NCBI GenBank assembly: GCA_937969125.1
Contig: CALBVA010000281.1
Location: 1 to 7,875 of the forward strand
Origin: an uncultured Verrucomicrobiales bacterium
Lineage (GTDB): Bacteria; Verrucomicrobiota; Verrucomicrobiia; Verrucomicrobiales; Akkermansiaceae
Length of the DNA stretch: 7,875 nucleotides
Reading direction: 5' to 3'
Position numbers and translations under genes: made by a program. Below, piece by piece: positions 1-6,003 of the stretch. Numbering within the stretch: the first letter of the stretch is position 1; every line of letters begins with the position of its first letter. Under the pieces are notes generated by a model. It had not been told where the DNA came from. It searched no databases and saw only the letters and a program-made list of their open reading frames with translations.

Positions 1-781
1 CCCAGTTCAAATTGCCCCATTCGGCAACCATAACGATGAGGAAATAGCGCATAAAGTTTGCAAACCAAATCAACGGAAGAACCAAAAGAAAAAGGACCAA
101 TTGCTTCCACCGGATTCGCTGAGCGTAGTACGCGAACATTACCGAGAGCATCAAGGGCCACATGAGAACGAAAAACTGCCGACTCGAAAGGCTGGCGAAA
201 TCGAACCTGCTTCCAGAAGCCAATAAGGCGTTTCCCTCCAACACGAGTTCCATCCCGAGCATGGTTCCAAGTTGGTGGCAAACGGGAGCAAAACCAGCTA
301 CGATGCTATTCAAGAGGATTTCAAGATTCGGAATTGGAATCAGAAACCACAGACAGAAAGCAGGGAAAAGGAAGTGCTTCACCACCCCCCATCCGCAGAG
401 AATCTGCACAAATCCGGTGAGAACGAAGGGCAGGCTAAGAAGCGAAATCCTCGGTTGTTCCAATCTCACCCCGATCAGAAAGAAAATCAGGCCCGGCATC
501 AGGAGGAGGAGTCCGAGGTAGGATGGCTTCACCTTCTCTCGCTGTGCTCTTTTCCATGACACCAAAAGCATCAGTCCAATACTGAATAGGACAAAAGGCC
601 CATAGAAGATTCCACGAACGGCCTTGCAAGCAAGCCACGTCCAAGCAGCCAGAGAGCTACTTAAAATAAATCGCGGAAACACCGGATAAAACAGGATCAC
701 CCCCAGCAAGATCGCCGCCGCAAGAATCACTATCCACTTCGTCGAGGGTGCTGTCTCCCGTAATGTTTGGCGCAGCTCCAT
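1..781 (-). CDS. Exosortase/archaeosortase-like polytopic membrane protein, C-terminus cut by window edge
   Basis: This frame starts at ATG 781-779 and stays open for 260 codons to the left edge, so the C-terminus is missing. It encodes a very hydrophobic protein with about seven or eight membrane segments (first near residues 16-36, then about 60-75, 88-104, 112-130, 136-150, 203-219, 226-252). The layout fits the exosortase core (EpsH family): FLIPIP at 146-151, LGMELVLEGN at 175-184, then a region ending in NFMR at 242-245, which matches the family's N-x-x-R with a catalytic arginine. In known exosortases a CSG motif lies about 45 residues before that arginine; here the position reads SLSSR (197-201), with Ser199 in place of cysteine. 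Family members cleave C-terminal sorting signals such as PEP-CTERM on exported proteins; whether this one is active is unclear. The start lies 4 bases after the preceding gene's stop, so the two are probably cotranscribed. The family call is from memory of motifs. Confidence 0.72.
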   Translation of the reverse strand, partial: MELRQTLRETAPSTKWIVILAAAILLGVILFYPVFPRFILSSSLAAWTWLACKAVRGIFYGPFVLFSIGLMLLVSWKRAQREKVKPSYLGLLLLMPGLIFFLIGVRLEQPRISLLSLPFVLTGFVQILCGWGVVKHFLFPAFCLWFLIPIPNLEILLNSIVAGFAPVCHQLGTMLGMELVLEGNALLASGSRFDFASLSSRQFFVLMWPLMLSVMFAYYAQRIRWKQLVLFLLVLPLIWFANFMRYFLIVMVAEWGNLNW

Positions 782-785
782 AGGC

Positions 786-1724
786 TTATTTCTTCAAGAC
801 ACGATACCAGGCCGTGAAAGCACGTTCAATATTCGAAGGCGACCAGACCAGCCATTCATCGAGGCTTTTGGGTAGTTGATATTCCTTCGCAGCGGCCTTG
901 GCTTCGGTTCCGGCTTCATGGGATTTTCGACAGGCCGCTTCGATCTCGGCGAGGAACTCGCGGTATACCTTCACATCCGCCTGATCGGCCACCGTGCCAT
1001 GGCCGGGGACAATGAGGGCCTTGTCATCGAGATCATCGAGCACCTTGCCAAAGTCGTTCAGGAGGTTGGGGGTCGCGTCTCCGTAATTTGGAAAAACACG
1101 GTTGAAGTAGAGGTCCCCCGTCCACACCACCTGCGGGTCGCTAATCTCGATGGTGACATCACTCGCAGTGTGCCCTTTTCGCGGAACCACGGTGACGGTC
1201 CGACCGCCGAGATCGATTTTAGTTGGTTCGGTAGCACTGAGTGACTGGACCTCATTGAAGGGCTGAATGACAGTCTTGGCCTTGGCGAAATTTTTCTCCG
1301 CCGCAGTCTGCGTAGACTTTGTCACCCAAGTACGAATATTCCCGTACCCGGGATGCCCATTGACATGATCTCCATGGAAGTGCGAGACCACCAGATCAGT
1401 CGGCTTCTTTCCGGTGAGCTTTTCAGCCTGAGCCGCGATCCACTGTGCGCCCTTCGGGCTCATTGTCCCCTCCACTACCAGCACGCCGGTCTTTCCAGCA
1501 ATGATGCCGCTATTGCAGACGGTCGTGAAGTCCTTGTTGTCAAAGGCCGTGGAAACCATCGCCCACACTCCAGGTGTGACCTCCTCCAGACGGCCCCACT
1601 TCTCCGTCGCCACCACCCTTCGTTTCACCTCCTTTGCAAAAAGATGACCGAGCCCGAAGGAGCCCAGCCCGGCGAGATAAACACCGCAGGAGGATGACTG
1701 CTGTAAAAAATGGCGACGTGTCAT
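786..1724 (-). CDS. Tat-exported metallo-beta-lactamase-fold hydrolase
   Basis: A 312-residue protein with the full zinc site of the metallo-beta-lactamase superfamily: HFHGDH at 115-120, His185 in GHTASD, Asp204 in TGDLYF and His242 in PGHG. These can hold two metal ions for hydrolysis. The N-terminus, TRRHFLQ at residues 2-8 followed by a hydrophobic stretch to about residue 29, is a typical twin-arginine signal, so the folded enzyme is probably exported to the periplasm. The domain order and the C-terminal helical tail resemble periplasmic hydrolases of the quinoprotein-relay/SoxH-like or subclass-B-like groups rather than glyoxalase II. The substrate cannot be told, and beta-lactam resistance should not be assumed. 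GGTGA lies just before the start ATG as a weak ribosome site. The stop is 4 bases before the exosortase-like gene, suggesting an operon. The gene diverges from the SDR gene across about 230 bases. Confidence 0.9.
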   Translation of the reverse strand: MTRRHFLQQSSSCGVYLAGLGSFGLGHLFAKEVKRRVVATEKWGRLEEVTPGVWAMVSTAFDNKDFTTVCNSGIIAGKTGVLVVEGTMSPKGAQWIAAQAEKLTGKKPTDLVVSHFHGDHVNGHPGYGNIRTWVTKSTQTAAEKNFAKAKTVIQPFNEVQSLSATEPTKIDLGGRTVTVVPRKGHTASDVTIEISDPQVVWTGDLYFNRVFPNYGDATPNLLNDFGKVLDDLDDKALIVPGHGTVADQADVKVYREFLAEIEAACRKSHEAGTEAKAAAKEYQLPKSLDEWLVWSPSNIERAFTAWYRVLKK

Positions 1725-1878
1725 TTCACCAGCCTAGCGAAGGCAGCCCACCACGCAAGGTGACAGTAATCACAAACCCAACACGCACGCACGGCACCGA
1801 TCGACCGGAGGGTCACGCTTCCAACCTCATTCACACAATCCGCCCAAAAAACGGGTTTAAAAAAAATCGCCCCTCCCC

Positions 1879-1907
1879 TTGACGGTTCTCATTACCAGGA
1901 TTAACAC
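1879..1907 (+). promoter_or_regulatory. Candidate sigma-70-type promoter of the SDR gene
   Basis: TTGACG at 1879-1884 is a good -35 match. Seventeen bases later TAACAC at 1902-1907 is a weak -10 (3 of 6). The 28-bp palindrome begins 5 bases downstream, over the expected transcription start, where a bound repressor would block the polymerase. The -10 is uncertain. Confidence 0.45.
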
Positions 1908-1911
1908 TCAA

Positions 1912-1939
1912 TTAGCTGACCTATCGATAGGTCAGCTAA
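1912..1939. promoter_or_regulatory. Perfect 28-bp palindrome, probable TetR-family operator O1
   Basis: The arm TTAGCTGACCTATC (1912-1925) is followed directly by its exact reverse complement (1926-1939), with no spacer and no mismatch. It ends 13 bases before the SDR start codon and sits just past the candidate promoter. A related 22-base site lies in front of the tetR gene at 4256-4277. Size, symmetry and position are those of TetR-family operators, so I infer that the regulator encoded at 3697-4239 binds here. As RNA it could also form a hairpin in the leader, but no T-run follows, so a terminator is unlikely. Confidence 0.82.
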
Positions 1940-1952
1940 CTCGAAAAAAATT

Positions 1953-2717
1953 ATGAGCAAAAAAGCAATCATCGTCGGAGGGTCCACCGGAATGGGACTG
2001 GAATCAGCCAAACGCCTCGCGGCGCGGGGTGTCGAAGTCACTCTCATCGGTCGCGACCAAGGAAAACTCGATGCAGCGGCTGAGCAGGTCCGCGCGGCAG
2101 GTTCACCGGAGGTTCAAACCAAATCGCTCGATCTTTATGATCGGGCTGCCGTGGACGCCTACATCGCGAGTCTGGATGCCTGCAGCGCCTGTGGACCGGA
2201 TTACCTGATCAATGCCGCCGGTTACTTCTCCCCGGCCCCTTTCCTGGAGCATACTCGTGAGAACTACGCGCAGTATCACGATCTCAATGAATCGACTTTC
2301 TTCATTACCCAGGCCATTGCCAAAAAGATGACAGCCCGGGGCTCCGGAAGCATCGTTAACATCGGATCGATGTGGGCAAAGCAGGCCATCAAAGCCACTC
2401 CTTCCTCGGCCTACTCCATGGCCAAGGCGGGCCTCCATGCGCTCACCCAGCACCTCGCCATGGAGCTTGCTGATAGCGGTGTTCGCGTCAATGCGGTCTC
2501 CCCGGCAGTCGTCGAAACACCGATCTACGGAGCCTTTATCGAGCCGGCTGAAATCCACAATGCGCTCCAGGGGTTCAATGACTTCCACCCCATTGGTCGG
2601 ATTGGACAACCGCAGGACGTCGCATCAGTCATTGATTTTCTCCTGAGCGACGAGGCGGCATGGGTCACCGGAGCAATCTGGGATGTCGATGGTGGAGTCA
2701 TCGCAGGCCGAAACTAG
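1953..2717 (+). CDS. Short-chain dehydrogenase/reductase (SDR), classical type
   Basis: A 254-residue protein, the usual length for classical SDRs, with all key motifs. The nucleotide-binding glycine motif GGSTGMG is at 9-15, NAAG at 87-90, the catalytic Asn near 112 (LNES), Ser139 in NIGSM, and Tyr154/Lys158 in YSMAK. SPAVVETP at 183-190 is the usual PG-type loop, and the C-terminus ends in VDGG. Arg34 after the second beta strand (LIGRD) suggests preference for NADP(H) over NAD(H). It should be a cytoplasmic oxidoreductase acting on an alcohol or carbonyl group; the substrate cannot be read from the sequence. Cys77 and Cys80 (ACSAC) before NAAG are uncommon but need not matter. There is no clear Shine-Dalgarno before ATG 1953, but the SDR motif starts right after it, so the start is secure. 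It converges on the methyltransferase/tetR operon and carries the palindromic operator in its promoter, so it is probably part of the same regulon. Confidence 0.93.
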   Translation: MSKKAIIVGGSTGMGLESAKRLAARGVEVTLIGRDQGKLDAAAEQVRAAGSPEVQTKSLDLYDRAAVDAYIASLDACSACGPDYLINAAGYFSPAPFLEHTRENYAQYHDLNESTFFITQAIAKKMTARGSGSIVNIGSMWAKQAIKATPSSAYSMAKAGLHALTQHLAMELADSGVRVNAVSPAVVETPIYGAFIEPAEIHNALQGFNDFHPIGRIGQPQDVASVIDFLLSDEAAWVTGAIWDVDGGVIAGRN

Positions 2718-2743
2718 CAAACCGCCCACTGTCTCACTACAGA

Positions 2744-2774
2744 CCGGATACGCTCGTCATGCGGGCGTGTCCGG
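2744..2774. terminator. Hairpin between convergent genes, probable terminator
   Basis: CCGGATACGCTCG (2744-2756) can pair with CGGGCGTGTCCGG (2762-2774) over 13 positions, two of them G-T wobbles, leaving a 5-base loop. It lies in the 80-base gap between the ends of the SDR and methyltransferase genes. On the plus strand a pyrimidine-rich tract (ATCTTCCGTCTTCTCTTT) follows, so termination of the SDR transcript is likely. The minus side lacks a T-run, so bidirectional action is less sure. Confidence 0.6.
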
Positions 2775-2797
2775 ATCTTCCGTCTTCTCTTTCCCCG

Positions 2798-3700
2798 TTA
2801 TCGGGCGAGAGCCTCCAGATGTCCCAAGCTGGTTCCACAGCAACCACCGAGAATCTGCACTCCATGCACTTCATGAAGCCGATGCATCTCCGCAGACCAA
2901 TGACCGATTGGATCGGCATGAGTCTCACTCGCCTCATCAAGCGTCGCGACATCCTTTGAGGATCCATTCGCCTGAATCCCGACCAATCTGTCCAATTCTC
3001 CCCTTTGATAACGCTTCAGAATAAAAGACGGATGAGTGCAGTTCACATAATAACCGAGGGGCGGCACAGAGACCGCTGAATCGACTTCCGCCATTGCCTC
3101 CGGGAGCGGTGTCCCGTCTAACACCAGCCCATCAGTGCCGGTACAGAAACTCATGAAGTAAGGCTTCCCGGATCGCGCCATCTCAGTGGCGATGCCAATG
3201 GCCTCTCCAACATTGGGCAGGGTCTGCGTTTGAAGAAAGTCCGCCGAAGTGGCTGCGAGCTCCTCAATCTGCCCCCGATGAAATGATGCAGCAGCAGCGG
3301 CGGGCGGAGCCAGCTCTGGCCGATAGCAATCATTCTGCGGCCCCACCAATGCTCCCACCAGGATGGGAGCTTCCGTCTGAAAATCCTCTCTCAGCCGAAT
3401 CATAAACTCGACGGCATCAGCATTGATCGATGCTCTCACTCCGGCTTCCGCGACTCTCTGTGAATCGAGACGCCATGTCGGCGCTGTGAGTAGCAATGGA
3501 AGCCCGGCACGACTCGCAACGGTGAGATACTCCCGATAAATGGAAGTCATTGCCGCCCTCATGTCATCAGGCCCGTAAATGAGAGGTGTGTGAAAAAGAG
3601 TGGGATGCAAGGTCACGGCGGGGCTCCGCCGTAAGCGCTCCGCAATCGCACACTCAGTGAGAATACGATCGTAATTAGCAAGAAGCTCCGCGATTTTCAT
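2798..3700 (-). CDS. Homocysteine S-methyltransferase family protein (zinc-dependent)
   Basis: A 300-residue protein matching the homocysteine-binding domain of MmuM, BHMT and MetH. The three zinc ligands are present: Cys221 in VNCTHP, and Cys287-Cys288 in GGCCGT near the C-terminus. LTAPTWR at 71-77 and GALVGPQNDCY at 116-126 fit strands of the expected barrel. The N-terminus reads ILTECAIAERLRR rather than the DGG of MmuM, as in a divergent subfamily with a TEG-type start. Family members move a methyl group from a donor (S-methylmethionine, betaine, a corrinoid) to homocysteine or another thiol in the cytoplasm; donor and acceptor are unknown here. Its ATG (3700-3698) overlaps the tetR stop in ATGA, so the two are translationally coupled and share the tetR promoter. 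That placement points to a local catabolic or detoxification role rather than the cell's main methionine synthase. Confidence 0.88.
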   Translation of the reverse strand: MKIAELLANYDRILTECAIAERLRRSPAVTLHPTLFHTPLIYGPDDMRAAMTSIYREYLTVASRAGLPLLLTAPTWRLDSQRVAEAGVRASINADAVEFMIRLREDFQTEAPILVGALVGPQNDCYRPELAPPAAAAASFHRGQIEELAATSADFLQTQTLPNVGEAIGIATEMARSGKPYFMSFCTGTDGLVLDGTPLPEAMAEVDSAVSVPPLGYYVNCTHPSFILKRYQRGELDRLVGIQANGSSKDVATLDEASETHADPIGHWSAEMHRLHEVHGVQILGGCCGTSLGHLEALAR

Positions 3701-4239
3701 ACCACGACATCTTTAATCCAGCGGCCGACTTTATCCAGGTGGGAGGGTTGGTCAGTCAGTGCTGCGAAGGTGATGGCTCCTTCCAAAGCTGAGAAGATCG
3801 CCGCTGCTGCTTCTGACTTCTTTTTCAGAGCCATTTCGGGGAACTGCTTTGTAAGGCCTTTCTTTAGCCATTGGATATTCTTCGCCGTGAATTCCTCAAG
3901 AATTTCCCGCACCGGCTGCGGGAGACGCCCGGCCTCCGCTGCGAGGACACCACAAACACAAGCAGACTGATGGGTGACGAGAGATTTCTGGAACGCCTTG
4001 ATGTAAAAATCCAGTGGTTTGCCATGGGAGTCCGGATCCCCGAGGCCTTCAAGAAATTCGCAGGTATAGCGCTGGGTCAGGGCCACCCCGAGGGCTTCCT
4101 TCGTGGGGAAGTGATAGTGAATGCTGGCAGACTTCACACCCAACTCTGTGGCAATCTGCCGAAAGCTAAACGAATGGTATCCGCCTTCACGAATCATTCT
4201 GAGCGCGCATTCGACGATGCTGCTGGCCGTGCCATTCAT
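3697..4239 (-). CDS. TetR/AcrR-family transcriptional regulator
   Basis: A 180-residue protein of normal length for the family. The N-terminal DNA-binding domain is clear: ALRMIREGGYHSFSFRQIA leads into the helix-turn-helix TELGVKSASIHYHFPTKEAL at 31-50, with the typical YHFPTKE at 42-48. The rest is a helical ligand-binding and dimerisation domain with Cys94 and Cys96 (ACVCG), which could lie in or near the ligand pocket. Members are mostly repressors released by a small molecule. Start ATG 4239-4237 has AGGGAA a few bases upstream and directly precedes the domain. Its stop overlaps the methyltransferase start. The two palindromic sites at 1912-1939 and 4256-4277 make it the likely repressor of itself, the methyltransferase and the SDR gene. 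The inducer is unknown. Confidence 0.93.
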   Translation of the reverse strand: MNGTASSIVECALRMIREGGYHSFSFRQIATELGVKSASIHYHFPTKEALGVALTQRYTCEFLEGLGDPDSHGKPLDFYIKAFQKSLVTHQSACVCGVLAAEAGRLPQPVREILEEFTAKNIQWLKKGLTKQFPEMALKKKSEAAAAIFSALEGAITFAALTDQPSHLDKVGRWIKDVVV

Positions 4240-4255
4240 GAACGTTCCCTACACC

Positions 4256-4277
4256 GCTGACCTGTCGGTAGGCAAGT
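4256..4277. promoter_or_regulatory. Imperfect palindrome, probable second TetR operator O2 (autoregulation)
   Basis: This 22-base site shares 17 bases with the centre of the perfect palindrome at 1915-1936, including the first eight (GCTGACCT) and most of the core around its dyad at 4266/4267. It lies 17 bases before the tetR start, between the candidate promoter and the ribosome site. The right half is degenerate, so binding may be weaker than at 1912-1939, as is common for autoregulatory sites. Confidence 0.72.
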
Positions 4278-4305
4278 TTGTAAGTTGATGCACTTCAGCG
4301 ACCAA
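4277..4305 (-). promoter_or_regulatory. Candidate promoter of the tetR/methyltransferase operon
   Basis: Read on the minus strand, TTGGTC (4305-4300) and TACAAA (4282-4277) are 17 bases apart, with 3 of 6 and 4 of 6 matches to the -35 and -10 consensus. The operator-like site begins right at the end of the -10. This mirrors the arrangement at the SDR promoter, which raises confidence in both. Confidence 0.42.
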
Positions 4306-4410
4306 ACGATCGTAAGACCACGCAATCAGACCCGGAGTCCACCGGCGGGATCGTCTCCTTGATAAAGATGGGTTCAGCTTGCCATCGCCGCGAATATCGA
4401 GAAGAGGAGG

Positions 4411-4425
4411 GCGTATTGAATACGC
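4411..4425 (+). promoter_or_regulatory. 15-base palindrome between Shine-Dalgarno and start of the GH16 gene
   Basis: GCGTATTGAATACGC reads the same on both strands apart from its central base and can fold into a 6-bp stem with a TGA loop. A very strong Shine-Dalgarno-like sequence (GAGGAGG, 4404-4410) touches its left side, and 9 bases separate its right side from ATG 4435. Without folding, the Shine-Dalgarno is about 24 bases from the start, too far to work; folded, the spacing becomes near-normal. It could instead be a protein-binding site. Confidence 0.5.
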
Positions 4426-4434
4426 ACACTCTCA

Positions 4435-5331
4435 ATGAAGCCCCTCATTCTAATCCTAGCCCTAATCCTGACCGCTCCCGGTCAGGATAAAAAAACACCG
4501 ATGAGCCGCGTCACCCTGAGCCTCTCCGGCTTAAAGCCTCAGCTCAGTGACTACCCTACGCCCATCCCACCAAAGGAGATTCCAACATCAGTCCCGCTTC
4601 CGGACCCTGGTGAGAGCTGGATTCTCAAGCCCTCCTTCTCCGATGAATTCGCGGGCGATAAGATCGATCTGAAAAAGTGGACGGTCCGTGACGATCAAAA
4701 GCGTTTCAATGGTTTTTGGCTGAAGAAAAATGCCCGGGTGGACGGTAAGGGATTCCTCCATCTCACCACCACCCGTGATATGAAGGGGGATGAAATCTCG
4801 TATGCCGGCGGGGCCTTGGAATCGCGGAAATCATTCCAACAAACCTACGGATACTTCGAGTGTCGTGCCCAGCTTCAGCGATCCAGTGGAGACGGTTATC
4901 ATTGCTCATTCTGGCTGCAGTCAGACGGCACGGGTGACGAGACAGATGAGGGACGAAACGGTACCGAAATCGATGTCATCGAAAAATTCAAGAAAGACGG
5001 GAAGATCCAACACGCCCTCCACTGGGACGGATACAAGGAGGCCCATGCCAAATGTAACTTCTCCTTCCCCTGGCCCGGCATCACCCGGGGGTTCCACATC
5101 TTCGCCGTGCTCTGGACGCCGGAGGAATACATTTTCTACATCGATGGTGTGGAAACCTGGCGGACCAAGGCCGGCGGGGTTTCCCAGGTGCCGGGGTTCA
5201 TTCGCCTCACCACCGAATTCAGCCAGGGATGGAATGGCGATATCGCAAAGGCCGGGCACCTGCCGGACTCATTCATCGTGGACTACGTGCGCGCCTGGTC
5301 GCTGGAGAAGAAGGCTCTTTCAGCGGAGTAA
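4435..5331 (+). CDS. Secreted glycoside hydrolase family 16 enzyme
   Basis: A 298-residue protein with a short signal peptide (hydrophobic core LILILALILTA, residues 4-14) followed by a proline-rich linker to about residue 60. The GH16 beta-jelly-roll domain fills 65-292. It opens with FSDEFAG (68-74) and KWTVR (81-85). The catalytic motif EIDVIE is at 178-183: Glu178 nucleophile, Asp180 helper, Glu183 acid/base. ALHWDG at 194-199, ILWTPEEY-like AVLWTPEEYIFYIDG (224-238) and the closing VDYVRAW (282-288) are family hallmarks. GH16 enzymes cleave beta-1,3/1,4-glucans, agar, carrageenan or porphyran in the periplasm or outside the cell; the sequence does not decide among these. It looks like a single-domain enzyme without a carbohydrate-binding module. 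ATG 4435 is the only good start: an in-frame TGA lies 16 bases upstream and the signal peptide needs this start. No sulfatase or transporter partner is in view. Confidence 0.93.
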   Translation: MKPLILILALILTAPGQDKKTPMSRVTLSLSGLKPQLSDYPTPIPPKEIPTSVPLPDPGESWILKPSFSDEFAGDKIDLKKWTVRDDQKRFNGFWLKKNARVDGKGFLHLTTTRDMKGDEISYAGGALESRKSFQQTYGYFECRAQLQRSSGDGYHCSFWLQSDGTGDETDEGRNGTEIDVIEKFKKDGKIQHALHWDGYKEAHAKCNFSFPWPGITRGFHIFAVLWTPEEYIFYIDGVETWRTKAGGVSQVPGFIRLTTEFSQGWNGDIAKAGHLPDSFIVDYVRAWSLEKKALSAE

Positions 5332-5344
5332 TGATCTTCCCTCC

Positions 5345-5512
5345 GAGCTGAATGAATACGGTCGCCAGTCCTTCGAAAAACTCGGCATGTCATGGTTTCA
5401 CTGGAACATCGTGAAGCACGCGGAACTCGAAAAGTATTGGTTCGAAATTCAACTCCCCGACGCGCGGAAAAAGGGCTACCTTTGTCTTCTCCGAAGACAG
5501 GAAAAAGAAGTG
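5345..5512 (+). other. Coding-like tract upstream of, and in frame with, the DUF4112 gene
   Basis: From 5345 to the likely DUF4112 start at 5513 the frame has no stop. It reads like a real protein, including GMSWFHWNIVKHAELEKYWF around 5384-5443, with several W, Y and H residues and good codons. There is an in-frame ATG at 5387 but no convincing Shine-Dalgarno. It could be an N-terminal extension of the next gene (about 201 residues from ATG 5387), the remnant of another gene, or chance. I do not recognise a family. It begins just after the GH16 stop, in a different frame from GH16. Confidence 0.35.
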
Positions 5513-5992
5513 ATGCCTAAAACCGAAACCGAGCTAAAGGAAGCTCCGAAGACCACCCTCTCCAAGTGGGCCGCCTACCTGCTGGATGATCTCATCAAGG
5601 TCCCCGGCACGGACCGGCGGGTCGGCCTGGATCCCCTCATCGGTCTCATCCCAGGTGCCGGAGACTTCGTCAGCTCCGCCGCCGGGCTCACCCTGCTCGG
5701 CGCGGGGATTCAGAAAGGCGTTCCGAAAAGCGTCTATCTCCGCATGGCCGCTAATTGGACCCTCAATGCCCTCGTCGGCGCGGTCCCCATTCTCGGTGAT
5801 CTTTTCTCCTTCTGGTATAAATCCAACTCGCGAAACCACACCCTCCTGCGTGCCCATCTCGATGACGTCACTGACCACGAGGCCGAGAGCCAGGGCTGGA
5901 CGCCGGTCATCATTCTCGGAGTGATCATCGCCCTCGTCTTTGCCTCGATCAGTGCTGTCGCCTGGTGGGGCATCCGCCTCATCTGGACTTAA
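5513..5992 (+). CDS. DUF4112 family membrane-associated protein
   Basis: A 159-residue protein that fits DUF4112 along most of its length: LLDDLIKVPGTDRRVGLDPLIGLIPGAGD (23-51), LRMAANWTLNALVGAVPILGDLF (76-98) and FWYKSNSRNHTLL (100-112). The two G-x-IP-x-x-GD repeats and the final N-S-R-N are the family's signature. A C-terminal transmembrane segment spans about 131-152. The role of the family is not known; members are widespread small inner-membrane proteins. I chose ATG 5513 because it gives the usual length and follows a purine-rich stretch (AGGAAAAAGAAG); ATG 5387 in the same frame would add 42 residues. The next small membrane-protein gene starts 11 bases after the stop, so the two are probably cotranscribed, perhaps with GH16. 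Confidence 0.87.
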   Translation: MPKTETELKEAPKTTLSKWAAYLLDDLIKVPGTDRRVGLDPLIGLIPGAGDFVSSAAGLTLLGAGIQKGVPKSVYLRMAANWTLNALVGAVPILGDLFSFWYKSNSRNHTLLRAHLDDVTDHEAESQGWTPVIILGVIIALVFASISAVAWWGIRLIWT

Positions 5993-6003
5993 AAACCAGA
6001 CCA

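Noticed and set aside
162..559. Two plus-strand open frames (119 and 95 codons) over the left-edge gene
   Set aside because: They lie antisense to the exosortase-like gene; their products are basic, low in hydrophobic pattern and without motifs, while the minus frame shows clear membrane segments and family motifs.
786..1724. Antibiotic resistance (metallo-beta-lactamase) gene
   Set aside because: The zinc motifs are shared by the whole superfamily, most members of which do not act on beta-lactams, and there is no resistance-gene context.
1912..1939. Palindrome as a transcription terminator
   Set aside because: No T-run follows on either strand, and its position between promoter and start codon plus a related copy at tetR fit an operator much better.
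2103..2609. 168-codon minus-strand frame inside the SDR gene
   Set aside because: It is antisense to a complete SDR with all catalytic motifs; its product shows no domain and its length follows from GC-rich codons.
4790..5331. Long plus-strand frame overlapping GH16 and leading into DUF4112
   Set aside because: The part inside GH16 is a +1-frame shadow rich in R, S, T and P. Only the part after the GH16 stop looks like protein, so the gene was started at 5513 with the 5345-5512 tract reported separately.
5331..5351. Start codon overlapping the GH16 stop (TAATG at 5329-5333)
   Set aside because: The frame closes after six codons at TGA 5349-5351, so it encodes no meaningful product.
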